From assembly GCF_003351865.1 (NCBI RefSeq), contig NZ_CP022242.1, positions 682,001-746,000 of the forward strand: a stretch of 64,000 nt of DNA. The letters run 5' to 3'. The translations under genes and the position numbers were made by a program. Below are positions 36,618 to 46,622 of the stretch, piece after piece. Position 1 is the stretch's first letter, and the number at the start of each line of letters is the position of its first letter. Under the pieces are notes generated by a model, which made no database searches, was not told the origin of the DNA, and saw only the letters and a program-made list of their open reading frames with translations. This DNA is from Methanofervidicoccus sp. A16 (GTDB lineage: Archaea > AGJL01 > Methanococci > Methanococcales > Methanococcaceae).

Positions 36618-38294
36618 TTAACCACCACTTACGTGCCTAATATTCACCAACCTCCCCCTTTCAGCCCTCTTCATCTCAGAACCATTTAAAATAGATCTCC
36701 CAACTCCAACTACCTCCTCCTCGTAGATAATTACCACCTCATCCCTTACAGAGATATTCTCATCACAGTCCTCGAATCCTGGTGGAAATAGGGCTCCCTT
36801 TTTAACCTTAAAATTAACCTCTACCCAATTCACCTTCCCAAGTAATCTCCCTCCCTCGTAAGTTAAAACGTAGAGACCAGTCTCAGGATTTATGGAACAT
36901 ATCTGGACTAATTTATTATCCCTTTTTATAAAGAACTTCTTAATATTTCCCTTAACTATCACATTGTCAGGGATGAAGTTCTTCCTAAACTGAAACTTTG
37001 AGAGCTCCTTGTAGTTGTGGAGGGTTTGCATTTTTTTTAACTTTTTTAACTCTTTCTCCTTTATTCCACATTCCTCCTTCAACTCTCTAAGTGTATCTTT
37101 TAAAGTTTTCAGGGATTCTGAGGATGTTGGATCACCTTTAGATGTTACTATAAGATCTCCGTATCTCTCGCAGGTATCCCTCAATATCTCCAAGTAGTGA
37201 TCAGGTAGGTGTGCCACTATCTTCAGATGTTGGAACTTCTCCTTTCCCCTTTTTAAGAGATTGTCTAACTCCCTGTTGATAAACTCTATCTCCTCCAGGG
37301 ACCACCTACCTGTAACTGGGATATCGTAATTTACTACGCCCTCGAGAGCCCTGGGGACTACACCGTAGGGAGATGTGATAATAACCTCTTCAACTGGAAG
37401 ACCTGCAGATCTTATTGCATTTATGAAATAACTGTGGGACTTAGATCGTGAATAAGGTTTCTTAGAGGAGCAAGGTAGTAGAACTATAGCGTCTGTAAAT
37501 AACTGGTAGTTTCTCGCCCTCTCTATGTATTTTTTTACCTCAGGTATCTCAGTCTCATCTATTGTGACGATTATCTTCTTCCCCTTTGATAATGGGATAT
37601 TCCTCAAGTCTGGCTCATATCTTTTGTAATTTGCCCGTAGATAGGGATCTGATACTGTAGTCTCCTCAACCAGGTTCCTAAGAGTTCCCTCCCTTATACA
37701 GTACCTTACCTCCATCAGTACCTGGGAGATAATCTCTATATTGTGGTTTATTATCTCCTCTTTATCTCCATCTGTTGATATCATTCTATTCTTTGTAAAG
37801 TAGTAGCCAAGGGATCCGTAGTAGTAGGCAGAGGAGTAATCGAAGTAATCTACACCTAGATATACCAGTAGAGGAATCTCCCAAGGTAGTGCTGTAGGGA
37901 AGTATATAGCACTGTTTGGAGATATGGATGTTCTTATCTTCTGTAGCAACGGTACTAATTCTTTTCTCTTTATAAGTCTTCTACCATCTCCTATTATCAC
38001 TAAATCAGAGTTATCATTAAATATACTGTCTAGCAAGTCCAGATGTTTCCCTACATTAACTATAAAGTATTTGAGGGCGCAGTCCCCTAATTCAACGGTA
38101 CCATGGAGTTTATCCCTGTTTATATTCAGTAGAACCTCTGCCACCTCCCTTGGAGTGTCAAAAGGTACCTTTAACAGAGGAGGTTTGATATCCATTAAAA
38201 TATCCCTGTCTATTATCTTTGGAGTGTATTCACCATCTTTTCTATAACTCTCCTTACATATTCTACCTATGTCGTAGTGGATAGGTTCTAACAT
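36618..38294 (-). CDS. arcS: Archaeosine synthase ArcS
   Basis: A 558-residue protein that converts preQ0 at position 15 of tRNA towards archaeosine. The key motif PCSSKKPYSRSKSH (residues 274-287) fits the ArcS pattern PC-x3-KPY-x2-S-x2-H. The N-terminal part is TGT-like without the usual TGT active site, and the last 75 residues (VKKGALFPPGFED onward) form a PUA RNA-binding domain. ATG 38294 follows GTGAT. Full-length alpha-type ArcS. Confidence 0.9.
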   Translation of the reverse strand: MLEPIHYDIGRICKESYRKDGEYTPKIIDRDILMDIKPPLLKVPFDTPREVAEVLLNINRDKLHGTVELGDCALKYFIVNVGKHLDLLDSIFNDNSDLVIIGDGRRLIKRKELVPLLQKIRTSISPNSAIYFPTALPWEIPLLVYLGVDYFDYSSAYYYGSLGYYFTKNRMISTDGDKEEIINHNIEIISQVLMEVRYCIREGTLRNLVEETTVSDPYLRANYKRYEPDLRNIPLSKGKKIIVTIDETEIPEVKKYIERARNYQLFTDAIVLLPCSSKKPYSRSKSHSYFINAIRSAGLPVEEVIITSPYGVVPRALEGVVNYDIPVTGRWSLEEIEFINRELDNLLKRGKEKFQHLKIVAHLPDHYLEILRDTCERYGDLIVTSKGDPTSSESLKTLKDTLRELKEECGIKEKELKKLKKMQTLHNYKELSKFQFRKNFIPDNVIVKGNIKKFFIKRDNKLVQICSINPETGLYVLTYEGGRLLGKVNWVEVNFKVKKGALFPPGFEDCDENISVRDEVVIIYEEEVVGVGRSILNGSEMKRAERGRLVNIRHVSGG

Positions 38295-38587
38295 GATATC
38301 ACAGTGTAAACTTATAAGAAGTAAGGATATTAAAATAGTCTTAAATAAATCTATCTATAATAATAATCACACAAATAAAAATATAATAATAATTAAAAAA
38401 TAAAAAAGAATGGTTGATATCAAAAGACCAGAGCGGAAATAGAAAAATAGAATTTAATTTTTTATTATTTTTTTAATCCAATCCCATTATTTTACAAATT
38501 TTAAATTAAATTTGACTATAATTATAAATATTTAAATTATTATTATAAACCTTAAATAAATAGGATAATTTACACTCTGGTGAAATA

Positions 38588-39760
38588 ATGCACCATATTA
38601 CGATAAACAACGGACATAATAACTGTGATATTTACATCTTAGGTACTGCCCATGTTTCAGAGGACAGTATAAAAGAGGTAGAGGAAACTATAAAGGAGAT
38701 AGATCCTGATTTAATAGCAGTTGAGTTGGACAGTGATAGATTCTTCGCCCTTATAAATGGAGAAAATGGTAAGGATCCAAAGGATATAAACATATGGGAG
38801 ATACTAAAAAGTGGAGATATTGGATTATTCTTACTTCATACTATTCTCGCAAGTTTTCAGAGGGAGATAGGAGAAAAATTTAACATTAAACCTGGTAGTG
38901 AGATGAAGAAGGCTATAGAGTTGGCTAAATTATATAAAAAACCTCTCTATCTAATAGACAGACCTATTGATATTACACTTAAACGTGCATTAAGCAGTAT
39001 GTCCCTTAAGGAGAAGTTGAAGTTACTCTGCCAGTTGTTTGAAGATGATGACAGTATTAGTAAGTTGGATAAGAGATCTATAAAGGAGATTGTAGATAAC
39101 GCCGAGGAGTTAGTTGAAATATTGAAGGACCTATCTCCTTCCCTCTATAAGGTATTTGTAGATGAGAGAGATAGATACATGGCAAAGAACATCTTTGATA
39201 CCAGTATTGGAAGGGAGAAGATAGTTGTTGTAGTTGGAGCAGGTCATGTTAAGGGGATAATAGATTATCTGAAAAAACTTGAGAGGGGAGAGATAGAGAT
39301 CGATCTAAATGAACTGATGGAGGTAAAAAGGGGAAGGAATTATTTAAAAATAGTATTTTCAATGGTTTTAATTGGGATTATACTTTATGGGATATACTCA
39401 ATATCCTCCAATCCAGAGGTTTTGAAAAAATTCACCATAGACTGGATACTGATAAACGGCACCCTCTCTGCTCTGGGAGTTGTCCTTGCAAGGGGCAAAT
39501 TGCCCTCTGTTATCTCTGCATTCCTTGTGGCACCTATAACCTCCCTCATACCTGTTATTGGAGCAGGTTATATCGTAGGATTGGTGGAGTTGAAGTGTAG
39601 AGGTATAACCCAGGAGGATATTCAACAACTACTTAGGTGCGATAAGTTAAAGGAGTTGATGAATAACAACCTTATGAGGGTATTGATGGTGGCAGCCCTC
39701 TCCAGTCTTGGAAGTGCCATAGGTACCTTTTACTTTATACCTAAGTTCTTAGGACTTTAG
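38588..39760 (+). CDS. TraB family membrane protein
   Basis: A 390-residue TraB/PrgY-like protein. GTAHVSEDS at 19-27 and [12 protein letters not shown] hold the conserved residues of the fold (a proposed metal-dependent hydrolase), with [11 protein letters not shown] near residue 215. The C-terminal third has several membrane helices (from [20 protein letters not shown] onward), as in archaeal homologues. Function unknown in archaea. GGTGAA precedes the ATG. Its 3' end overlaps convergent aroD by 20 bases. Confidence 0.85.
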   Translation: MHHITINNGHNNCDIYILGTAHVSEDSIKEVEETIKEIDPDLIAVELDSDRFFALINGENGKDPKDINIWEILKSGDIGLFLLHTILASFQREIGEKFNIKPGSEMKKAIELAKLYKKPLYLIDRPIDITLKRALSSMSLKEKLKLLCQLFEDDDSISKLDKRSIKEIVDNAEELVEILKDLSPSLYKVFVDERDRYMAKNIFDTSIGREKIVVVVGAGHVKGIIDYLKKLERGEIEIDLNELMEVKRGRNYLKIVFSMVLIGIILYGIYSISSNPEVLKKFTIDWILINGTLSALGVVLARGKLPSVISAFLVAPITSLIPVIGAGYIVGLVELKCRGITQEDIQQLLRCDKLKELMNNNLMRVLMVAALSSLGSAIGTFYFIPKFLGL

Positions 39761-40490
39761 AAGATGAGGGTTTTTTTAACTCTTTTATATCTATCTCCAT
39801 AGGTGTAGAACATTTATCGTCATTCATAGGTACTAAATTCAATGTTTTATATATTTCCTTTAATCTCTCTACATCTATCTGTCCAGGTGCTGAACATTTA
39901 CCATCCATAGAGGCAAAAGTTAATATACTCCCAAAGTAGGTTCCCAGTATCCTTGTTAATTTACCCTTTTCTCCCATCCCTATACCTATTACTTTTCCTT
40001 CAAACTCCTGTATAATCTTTAAAATATTTAAAATATCTCTTTTAGTATTAACCATGGTGGCAAATTTACCAATGTCTCCTATCTGGAGTTCTCTATTTAC
40101 TATATCTAAGAGTGTATCGTATGAAGGGGTCTCTTTAAAGTTGTGGTAGGATATAATAATCTTAGTCTTTGAGCCTATATCATCCCTAAAATCAACAAGT
40201 TCTCTGTTTCTTTTTTCTTTTAACTCTATATCTATATATTTTGCATTGTTTTCAATAGCTACCTTGTATAGTTTTATCCTTCTATCATAACTACCCCTGT
40301 ATCTTCCCCCTTCCCAATGAGCCCTTATTGTAATAATAGAGGGGTATTTAGTCATTTCTATAATATCTTCTTCTCTGATCTCCCTGAAGTAATCTACTAC
40401 AAATTCCACCATATCTGCTACTTCTAAGGCCCTCTCTGCACTAATGATGGCGTCTTTTATATTATCCTCCACTATTGGGACACATATCAT
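39741..40490 (-). CDS. aroD: 3-dehydroquinate dehydratase, type I, with a duplicated C-terminal tail
   Basis: A 249-residue type I enzyme of the shikimate pathway. H116 (ISYHNF) and the Schiff-base Lys K142 (DIGKFATMV) are present, as is the C-terminal [15 protein letters not shown]. Archaeal homologues normally end there, near residue 215-220. Here about 30 more residues follow, in which [17 protein letters not shown] (224-240) repeats [17 protein letters not shown] (196-212), 28 codons apart. The last residues run into the end of traB on the other strand. The ribosome binding site is GGGGGAAATATG-like. Confidence 0.88.
   Translation of the reverse strand: MICVPIVEDNIKDAIISAERALEVADMVEFVVDYFREIREEDIIEMTKYPSIITIRAHWEGGRYRGSYDRRIKLYKVAIENNAKYIDIELKEKRNRELVDFRDDIGSKTKIIISYHNFKETPSYDTLLDIVNRELQIGDIGKFATMVNTKRDILNILKIIQEFEGKVIGIGMGEKGKLTRILGTYFGSILTFASMDGKCSAPGQIDVERLKEIYKTLNLVPMNDDKCSTPMEIDIKELKKPSSSKVLRT
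39771..39905 (-). repeat. Degenerate tandem duplication in the aroD 3' end
   Basis: The segments 39855-39905 and 39771-39821 encode 17-residue units with 9 identical positions, 84 bases apart. On the + strand both contain an ATCTATCT ... GTGCTGAACATTTA / GTGTAGAACATTTA core. This suggests a local duplication that extended the gene. Confidence 0.5.
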
Positions 40491-40706
40491 ATTTCCCCCT
40501 CTTCAACCCTTCTCCTATTATTATTTAGTTATTATATACTGTTTTAATTATCCAACTGTACATATGTTTCATTTTTTAATATATTTATAATTTTGTATTT
40601 TAAATTAATTTTGGAACCTTCAAGGTTTTAGGTACCACGATAGTAGTTGTGAAATATATCTCAAAAGGTTTTAACTTTTCAACTTTCTATTTTTAGAAAA
40701 TGAAAA

Positions 40707-40722
40707 TTTCCCTTAAGGGAAA
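40707..40722. promoter_or_regulatory. Perfect 16-base palindrome, possible operator
   Basis: TTTCCCTTAAGGGAAA is fully self-complementary. It lies 217 bases upstream of the aroD start. A dimeric regulator could bind it; no known site type is matched. Confidence 0.4.
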
Positions 40723-40768
40723 GTAATAGGCAACCGATTATAGGAGAAAATAATAAACAGATGGTACC

Positions 40769-40819
40769 CTAAGGAGAAGTCTTAAAAAGTAGATCTAACA
40801 AACATCTACTCCTCCTTAG
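40769..40819. other. Two-part stem-loop, possible structured RNA or regulatory site
   Basis: CTAAGGAG (40769-40776) pairs with CTCCTTAG (40812-40819), and inside it AGTAGAT (40788-40794) pairs with ATCTACT (40804-40810) around a nine-base loop. Fifteen pairs in all, with an internal loop on one side. It is out of place in AT-rich DNA and read on either strand is nearly the same. Confidence 0.45.
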
Positions 40820-40993
40820 TCCAGTGTAAGGTAGAGAACAATAGTAAGATTTTATTCTTTCAACTGTATAAATTTTTAAATTTTATTTTGATTATAATAA
40901 TTTAATAATAATTTTAAAATTATTATATCTTAATATTTTGGAACTTCTCAGCACTTGGATAGATATTAAACATAAAAATAGTTTATAGAATTG

Positions 40994-42205
40994 TTATACT
41001 CCTTTCTTTAACACCTCCCAAGTACTCCCGTATATTACATTACTATTACAGAAATTAGGCAGATACACTGCCCCCTTTCCTGAATTTGTGGCAACATTTT
41101 TATAGCCCATCTCTTCAATTGGTGCAACAACCATACAGGTATCGCATACAACCTTACCTCCCACCCTCTCAATAATCTCTGTATAGCCCATCCTATCTGC
41201 AATAGCCTTGATATGTATAGATGTACATACCCAGAGGTCGCACTTAAATCTCTTAATATTATTTTTCACTATAAAATCTACAATCTCCTTTATCTCCTCT
41301 AAACTACAGTGTGGACACCCTATACATATGAGATCAGGTTTCTCCTCTGTGGTATTTAATCTATGAAACTCCTCCTCTATATCCTCTTTACTTACAGTTA
41401 TTCTCTCAGTATCATCAATCTTTATTTTACCCATCCTACACTCTGGTGTTATTCCTTCAACATGATAGAGTGCTACACCACCACTGGCAGCTAAGGAGGC
41501 ACCAAGTGCCTTTAGCCTACTGTACTTATTCCCAGAGATACCATTTTTAAATATAAAGTATGGAACCTCATTCTTTACAATTTTTCCAACTAATGATCCT
41601 AAAACTCCATAATCAGATACATCCTTTAACTCTACCTCCACCTCAACAGTATAACTTGGTACCCTGTTCTCATCTAGATGGTATCCATAGAGAGGTGTCT
41701 TTCCAATTAGTGCAGATGCCAGAGCAGAGGGCCCTCCCTCCCTGTTCGTCCTGGCACCAATAACAGAGTTTGCATAGGATACAGCAGAGGATTCTGCCCA
41801 GGCTATGTGATCTCCATAGGTAGGAACGTTGCCAGATAGATAAGGTGTACAGGTACATCCTATCTCAACACCTATCTTTTTGAAACACTCTATTATCTCC
41901 AGTTGCTTCTCTACAAAATCCTTAGGAAAATTAAGTTCCCTATATCTAGATAGATCCATACCTGCAGGGTTTAAGGTTGTAGGTACAGATACCTTAACAT
42001 CACCTTTGGAGACATCCCTTAAGAAGTTTAAACCTTCCTCTCCTATAGTTTTATAGGATACTCCAGAGACCTGGGCTGAGGATATCTCTACAAGTCTCTC
42101 TGCCCCGTATATATCTCCAAGGGATACTAAGAGGTTCATAGCCACTTCTAGGATCTCCCCATGTTCTCCGTTGTATATCCTTTCCTCCTCCTTTGTTAGG
42201 TACAA
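40994..42205 (-). CDS. Aconitase X family, probable phosphomevalonate dehydratase large subunit
   Basis: A 403-residue aconitase X (DUF521) protein. In archaea this is the large subunit of phosphomevalonate dehydratase in the archaeal mevalonate pathway. Cysteines at EIGCTCTPY, ICIGCPHCS and KVVCDTCMVV are likely cluster or active-site residues. The start is a TTG at 42205, giving the family start LYLTKEEERIYNGEHG, with AGGTGAT four bases upstream; a longer reading overlaps the AMP phosphorylase gene. The small subunit (DUF126) is not in this window. Last gene of a three-gene leftward cluster. Confidence 0.85.
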   Translation of the reverse strand: MYLTKEEERIYNGEHGEILEVAMNLLVSLGDIYGAERLVEISSAQVSGVSYKTIGEEGLNFLRDVSKGDVKVSVPTTLNPAGMDLSRYRELNFPKDFVEKQLEIIECFKKIGVEIGCTCTPYLSGNVPTYGDHIAWAESSAVSYANSVIGARTNREGGPSALASALIGKTPLYGYHLDENRVPSYTVEVEVELKDVSDYGVLGSLVGKIVKNEVPYFIFKNGISGNKYSRLKALGASLAASGGVALYHVEGITPECRMGKIKIDDTERITVSKEDIEEEFHRLNTTEEKPDLICIGCPHCSLEEIKEIVDFIVKNNIKRFKCDLWVCTSIHIKAIADRMGYTEIIERVGGKVVCDTCMVVAPIEEMGYKNVATNSGKGAVYLPNFCNSNVIYGSTWEVLKKGV

Positions 42206-42215
42206 CTTATCACCT

Positions 42216-43727
42216 TTAGAATTTACTAATCCTTCTAATAACCATACCTTCAACTCTTACTGGATACGTCCTTCTGGCAAGTTCAACTGCAGATCTTAGC
42301 CTATCCTCTGAACTGGAGTATATTCTGTATAGTATATCCCCCTTGTTTACCTTACAGCCCCTTTTCACGTAGAGTAATACTCCAGCCTTTTTATCTTTGG
42401 GAGCACCAGCCTCCTTCGCTATATTTGTTATTCCCTTGTTGGATAGGGATATCACATACCCATCCTTTGGAGAAGGGATGTCCTCGAAGTATTGCCCTAA
42501 TTCCACATCCTCGGAGTTGGTGATACCTCCTCCCTGTTCAATCACGATCTCTCTAAATTTCTCCAGAGCCTTTCCAGAGTAGAGAATATCCTTAGCCACC
42601 TTTACCCCAGATCCTATCTGTGCTACACCTCCGAACTCTAAGAGAATCCCAGCGAGAGATAGGGATTTCTCGATTAAACTCTTTGGAGCAGATTTGGGAT
42701 CCTCGAGAGCCTTAAGTGCCTCTTTAGCCTCAAGGGCAGGACCTACAGCCCTCCCTATTGGTTGCCCTCCATAAGTGATGGCACACTCTACATCTATGCC
42801 AACTCTCTCACCAAGTTCTATAAACTTCCTTGCAAGGGCATAGCCCTCTCTCTCATTTTTTATCTTAGTCCCAAGTCCAACAGGTATATCAATTACAGTA
42901 TAGTTGATACCTGCTGCGATCTTCTTTGCCATAACACTTGAGAGTAGTTGAGGTTGAGGATCTATAGAGAGGGGCCTCTCAATGTTTATTATTATATCAT
43001 CTGCAGGGGCTAAATTTACACTTCCTCCCCAAACTAGACATCCGTTGGTAGTTTCAACTACCCTCTTCATCTCCTCAGCATTTAAATCTACCCTTGTAAG
43101 TACCTCCATTACATCTGCCGTCCCAGCAGCAGAGGTTATAGCCCTGGAGGATGTTTTAGGAATAATTATGCCTGCAGAGGCCACAATTGGTACAGTAATT
43201 AGGGCATACTTGTTTCCAGGTACCCCTCCAATACTGTGAACATCTACCACAGGGTGTTTATCCCAGTGAAGTTTATCACCAGTTTCTCCCATCCTCTTAG
43301 TCATCTCTACGATCTCTCCCATCTCCATACCGTGGATATATGTAGAGACTATAAAACTTGTTAACTCTATATTTGATAGTTTTCCCTGGACTATCTCATC
43401 TACTATGGTATGTATCTCCTGAGGTTTTAGCACCTGCCCCTCCATCTTCTTTTTTATATACTTTAGAGACTTAGGTCTAGGAGCATGTCTTAATCTTACC
43501 TCCTCCCCCTCCTCTATACCCTCTATGGCACCTCTACTGATCCCTAACTCTCCCTCCTTAACCATCCTCTTTGTGGTGTATAGTACTCCGATGAAGGATC
43601 CCTTTGAACTCTCCACCAACACTCTATCTTGAGGATAGTACTCTGTCCCTATCAAATCCCTCTCATTTGCTATTACCCCGTTATTTCCCAAATCTATATC
43701 CAGCAGTTTTGCCTTAAAGAATAGCAT
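42216..43727 (-). CDS. AMP phosphorylase
   Basis: A 503-residue nucleoside phosphorylase of the archaeal AMP phosphorylase (DeoA-like) type, which splits AMP to adenine and ribose 1,5-bisphosphate and feeds the type III RuBisCO route. An N-terminal domain of about 85 residues precedes the thymidine phosphorylase-like core: HSIGGVPGNKYALITVPIVA, KTSSRAITSAAGTADVMEV, then the C-terminal domain with RRTYPVRVEG. Length is typical. AAGGGATA precedes the ATG. Linked to the genes on both sides by gaps of 2 and 10 bases. Confidence 0.92.
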   Translation of the reverse strand: MLFFKAKLLDIDLGNNGVIANERDLIGTEYYPQDRVLVESSKGSFIGVLYTTKRMVKEGELGISRGAIEGIEEGEEVRLRHAPRPKSLKYIKKKMEGQVLKPQEIHTIVDEIVQGKLSNIELTSFIVSTYIHGMEMGEIVEMTKRMGETGDKLHWDKHPVVDVHSIGGVPGNKYALITVPIVASAGIIIPKTSSRAITSAAGTADVMEVLTRVDLNAEEMKRVVETTNGCLVWGGSVNLAPADDIIINIERPLSIDPQPQLLSSVMAKKIAAGINYTVIDIPVGLGTKIKNEREGYALARKFIELGERVGIDVECAITYGGQPIGRAVGPALEAKEALKALEDPKSAPKSLIEKSLSLAGILLEFGGVAQIGSGVKVAKDILYSGKALEKFREIVIEQGGGITNSEDVELGQYFEDIPSPKDGYVISLSNKGITNIAKEAGAPKDKKAGVLLYVKRGCKVNKGDILYRIYSSSEDRLRSAVELARRTYPVRVEGMVIRRISKF

Positions 43728-43729
43728 AG

Positions 43730-44182
43730 TTATCCCTTATTTAAAACATCTTTCTCTATGTATTTATCTATAAGTTTGGTGTCTATCCTAGTCTTAATAC
43801 CTAGCCTCTCCAACACCATCCTGTTAAGGATAATTTTAAGTATTTCTACACCCTCTTTGGAATCTGTTATCTCTTTTAACTTCCTAGTTATCCTGGGAGA
43901 TTTTAACTTTTTGATAACCTCTACAATGTCTTCATCCTTTACTCTACCCTTCTTTTTATATATCTCATCTGCAATCTCTTCAAGTTTCTTTATATCGAAG
44001 GGCAGGTACTCCACTATTTTCCTATCTAACGTCTCCTCTATGGATATCAATATCCTTGCAATATCTATATTTTCAGTATTTTCATCGATCTCCATCTTTT
44101 TAACGACAAACCAATTTCCTTTTTTTACCCTAAATTGTATACTCTCCTTGTCCTTTTTTGTAGTGGTAATATTTATCACCAC
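43730..44182 (-). CDS. Hypothetical protein upstream of AMP phosphorylase (about 150 aa)
   Basis: A charged, mostly helical protein that I do not recognise. The first half has a short beta-rich part (ESIQFRVKKGNWFVVKKMEI) and the second half is helical (IVEVIKKLKSPRITRKLKEI). Its stop lies two bases before the AMP phosphorylase start, so it is part of that operon. Start is uncertain: GTG 44182 and GTG 44179 both overlap the AGGTGGTGAT ribosome binding site, and the codon at the usual distance is ATT 44170. Confidence 0.65.
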   Translation of the reverse strand: MVINITTTKKDKESIQFRVKKGNWFVVKKMEIDENTENIDIARILISIEETLDRKIVEYLPFDIKKLEEIADEIYKKKGRVKDEDIVEVIKKLKSPRITRKLKEITDSKEGVEILKIILNRMVLERLGIKTRIDTKLIDKYIEKDVLNKG

Positions 44183-44228
44183 CTTCTAACTTTTTATAGA
44201 GGTAGTTTATTATAATTAGTAGTATTAG

Positions 44229-44274
44229 AGAAGATTTACTTTATTCTCCAGTGCTCAGAAGTGCCTAGAGAAGT
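44229..44274 (-). repeat. Short dispersed repeat copy
   Basis: On this strand it reads CTTCTCTAGGCACTTCTGAG then CACTGGAGAATAAAGTAAAT, the best-preserved version of the consensus. It lies just upstream of the leftward operon and the rightward rqcH gene. Confidence 0.45.
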
Positions 44275-44474
44275 AATTTTCATGATTAAAATATATTAAA
44301 ATAAAAAGAATTCTCTACTAATATCGAATTATAATAACTGTTGGAGTTTAATTTCTATAATTTTCTGAATTTTTATTTTTTAATAATAAAATTTTTTAAT
44401 AATTATTATTTTTATTTAGGATTTTTAAATTACAGTAAGATAATTTTTAATTCTTACTTTTTATAGGTGATACT

Positions 44475-46520
44475 ATGAAAAAAGATCTGACCAACGTAGA
44501 TATATACGCCATAGTACAGGAACTTCAAGGAGAGATACTAAAGGGTCTATTGGATAAGGCATTTCTCATAGATTCCCAGGGAGGAAAGGAGTTGATACTG
44601 AAGGTGCATGTCCCAGATGAAGGTGCAAAGGAGGTAGTTATAGGTGTAGGTACTTATAAATATATCACCTTAACAGAGTACAACAGGGAGAAGCCTAAAA
44701 ATCCTCCATCCTTCGCAATGCTACTTAGGAAGTATCTGAAAAATACCAGGATAATCAATGTGGAACAACACAACTTCGACAGGATAGTTAAGATAACATT
44801 TCAATGGAAGGAGAAGATCTTTAAACTCATAGTGGAACTCTTCGGTGAGGGGAATGTTATACTCTTAGATAGCGAGGATAGGATAATACTACCGTTAAAG
44901 ATAGAGAGATGGAGCAGTAGGGAGATCATCCCAAAAGAAATCTACAGGTATCCACCTCAGAGGGATCTAACTCCATTTAACTTAGAGCACTCATTTGAGA
45001 TTTTTAAGAGTAAATTCAGTGAAGATAAGAATAAGAAAAGTGAATGTGTAAGGGTTATTTCAAGGATCTTCGGTATAGCGGGGATATATGCAGAGGAGAT
45101 ATGCCATATTGCAGGTGTAGATAAAAAAACTGTGAATCCCTCTGAGGAGGAGATAGAGAAACTGTACAATGGATGTAAGGAGTTCTTCAACAGGATGTTT
45201 CAAGATAGGAAACCTCACATAGTTTTAAAGGATGGGGACTATTTCGATGTATCTCCAGTGGAACTTATAAAGTATAGAGATTACGAGAAGAGGTACTATG
45301 AGAGATTCATTAATGCAGTGGATGATTACTTCTCACGGAATATTTCAAAGAAGATCGTGGAAGAGGTTGAGAGTAAACTACAGAGGATGATAAAAAAGCA
45401 GGAGAGGATTCTTGAGAGTCAGATAGAAACCCTTAAGAAGTATGAAAAAATAGCCCAAGAGAACCAGATAAAGGGGGATCTAATATATGCCAACTACAAC
45501 ATAGTAGATGAGATCCTCAAGGTTCTTAGGCAGGCGAGGGAGAGGATGGATTGGGAGGAGATAAAGAGGATAATTAAAGAGAACAGAGACAACCCCCTTC
45601 TTAGTAGGATCCTCTCTATAAGAGAGAAGAGTGGAGAAATTGTACTGAGACTATCTGCAGACTACGGAGAGGGGGTTGTAGAGAGGGATATTACATTGGA
45701 TATAAGAAAGAACGCCTTTGAGAATGCAGAGGAGTACTACAGTAGATCTAAGAAATTCAGAAGTAAAATGGAGGGTGTTAAGAAGGCTATAGAGATGAGT
45801 AAGGAGAAACTTGAGAGACTGAAAAGGGAGGAGGAGATAGAACAGGAGTTGATGAAGGAGGTAGAGAAAAAAACCCTTGTAAAGAAGAAGAGGAAAAAGA
45901 GGAAGTGGTACGAGAAGTTCAAATGGACAGTTATAGAGGGCCACTTAATACTCGCTGGGAAGGATGCAACCACAAACGAGCTACTTATAAAGAGATACAC
46001 CGACAGTAAGGATATAGTATTCCACACACTAATGGAAGGTGCACCATTTACAGTGATCAAGATGGACAGGGATATAGAGGAGTTAGAGGAGGAGAAAAGG
46101 GAAAAGTTATTGATGGAGACTGCACGTTTTGCAGTTTCCCATTCCAAAGCCTGGAAGTTGGGGTTAGGTAATACAGACGTCTATTGGGTAAGACCTGAGC
46201 AGATCTCAAAGACTGCAGAGAGTGGAGAGTATCTGAAGAAGGGAGCCTTTGTAGTGAGGGGGAAGAGAAACTTCATAAGGAGTGTGCCCTTAGGATTAGG
46301 TATAGGTATCTTGGAGTACGATGGGGAGAAGAAGTTAACTACAGCGCCTCCTGAGACTGTGAAAAGTTTTGAGAAGTATGTAATGTTAAAACCTGCTAAA
46401 AGGAAAAAGGGGGAACTTATAAAGGAACTTAAGGAGATATTTAAAGATTACGATGTGGATGACGAGGATATTCTTAGAGTCCTTCCTCCAGGGGAGAGTG
46501 ATATAGTTAGAGAGCATTAA
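44475..46520 (+). CDS. RqcH-like NFACT (NEMF) family protein
   Basis: A 681-residue NFACT protein, the archaeal relative of Rqc2/NEMF and bacterial RqcH, which acts on stalled 50S-peptidyl-tRNA complexes. NFACT-N covers about residues 1-230 (LTNVDIYAIVQELQGEILKG; SFAMLLRKYLKN), coiled coils lie near 285-330 and 420-465, and NFACT-R begins at KWTVIEGHLILAGKDATTNE near residue 490. AGGTGATACT precedes the ATG. It is monocistronic. Confidence 0.9.
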   Translation: MKKDLTNVDIYAIVQELQGEILKGLLDKAFLIDSQGGKELILKVHVPDEGAKEVVIGVGTYKYITLTEYNREKPKNPPSFAMLLRKYLKNTRIINVEQHNFDRIVKITFQWKEKIFKLIVELFGEGNVILLDSEDRIILPLKIERWSSREIIPKEIYRYPPQRDLTPFNLEHSFEIFKSKFSEDKNKKSECVRVISRIFGIAGIYAEEICHIAGVDKKTVNPSEEEIEKLYNGCKEFFNRMFQDRKPHIVLKDGDYFDVSPVELIKYRDYEKRYYERFINAVDDYFSRNISKKIVEEVESKLQRMIKKQERILESQIETLKKYEKIAQENQIKGDLIYANYNIVDEILKVLRQARERMDWEEIKRIIKENRDNPLLSRILSIREKSGEIVLRLSADYGEGVVERDITLDIRKNAFENAEEYYSRSKKFRSKMEGVKKAIEMSKEKLERLKREEEIEQELMKEVEKKTLVKKKRKKRKWYEKFKWTVIEGHLILAGKDATTNELLIKRYTDSKDIVFHTLMEGAPFTVIKMDRDIEELEEEKREKLLMETARFAVSHSKAWKLGLGNTDVYWVRPEQISKTAESGEYLKKGAFVVRGKRNFIRSVPLGLGIGILEYDGEKKLTTAPPETVKSFEKYVMLKPAKRKKGELIKELKEIFKDYDVDDEDILRVLPPGESDIVREH

Positions 46521-46622
46521 AAGAATAAAGTTTACAGAATTTACTCCTAAATAGATCTCTACAACAATCAATGAAAATAGATATTAATTTTTATAATAAT
46601 ATCCCACTCCCAGGTGAAAACC

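Larger units (their letters stand above)
40491..40993. other. Intergenic region upstream of aroD with two inverted repeats
   Basis: No ORF seen between aroD and the aconitase X gene. It contains a perfect palindrome (40707-40722) and a 51-base two-part hairpin (40769-40819), both listed separately. AACTTCTCAGCACTTGGATAG near 40941 resembles the short dispersed repeat. Confidence 0.4.

Noticed and set aside
36446-36628. A 60-codon ORF between arcS and the coiled-coil gene
   Set aside because: No convincing start, overlaps both neighbours and no recognisable sequence. It may be an out-of-frame reading.
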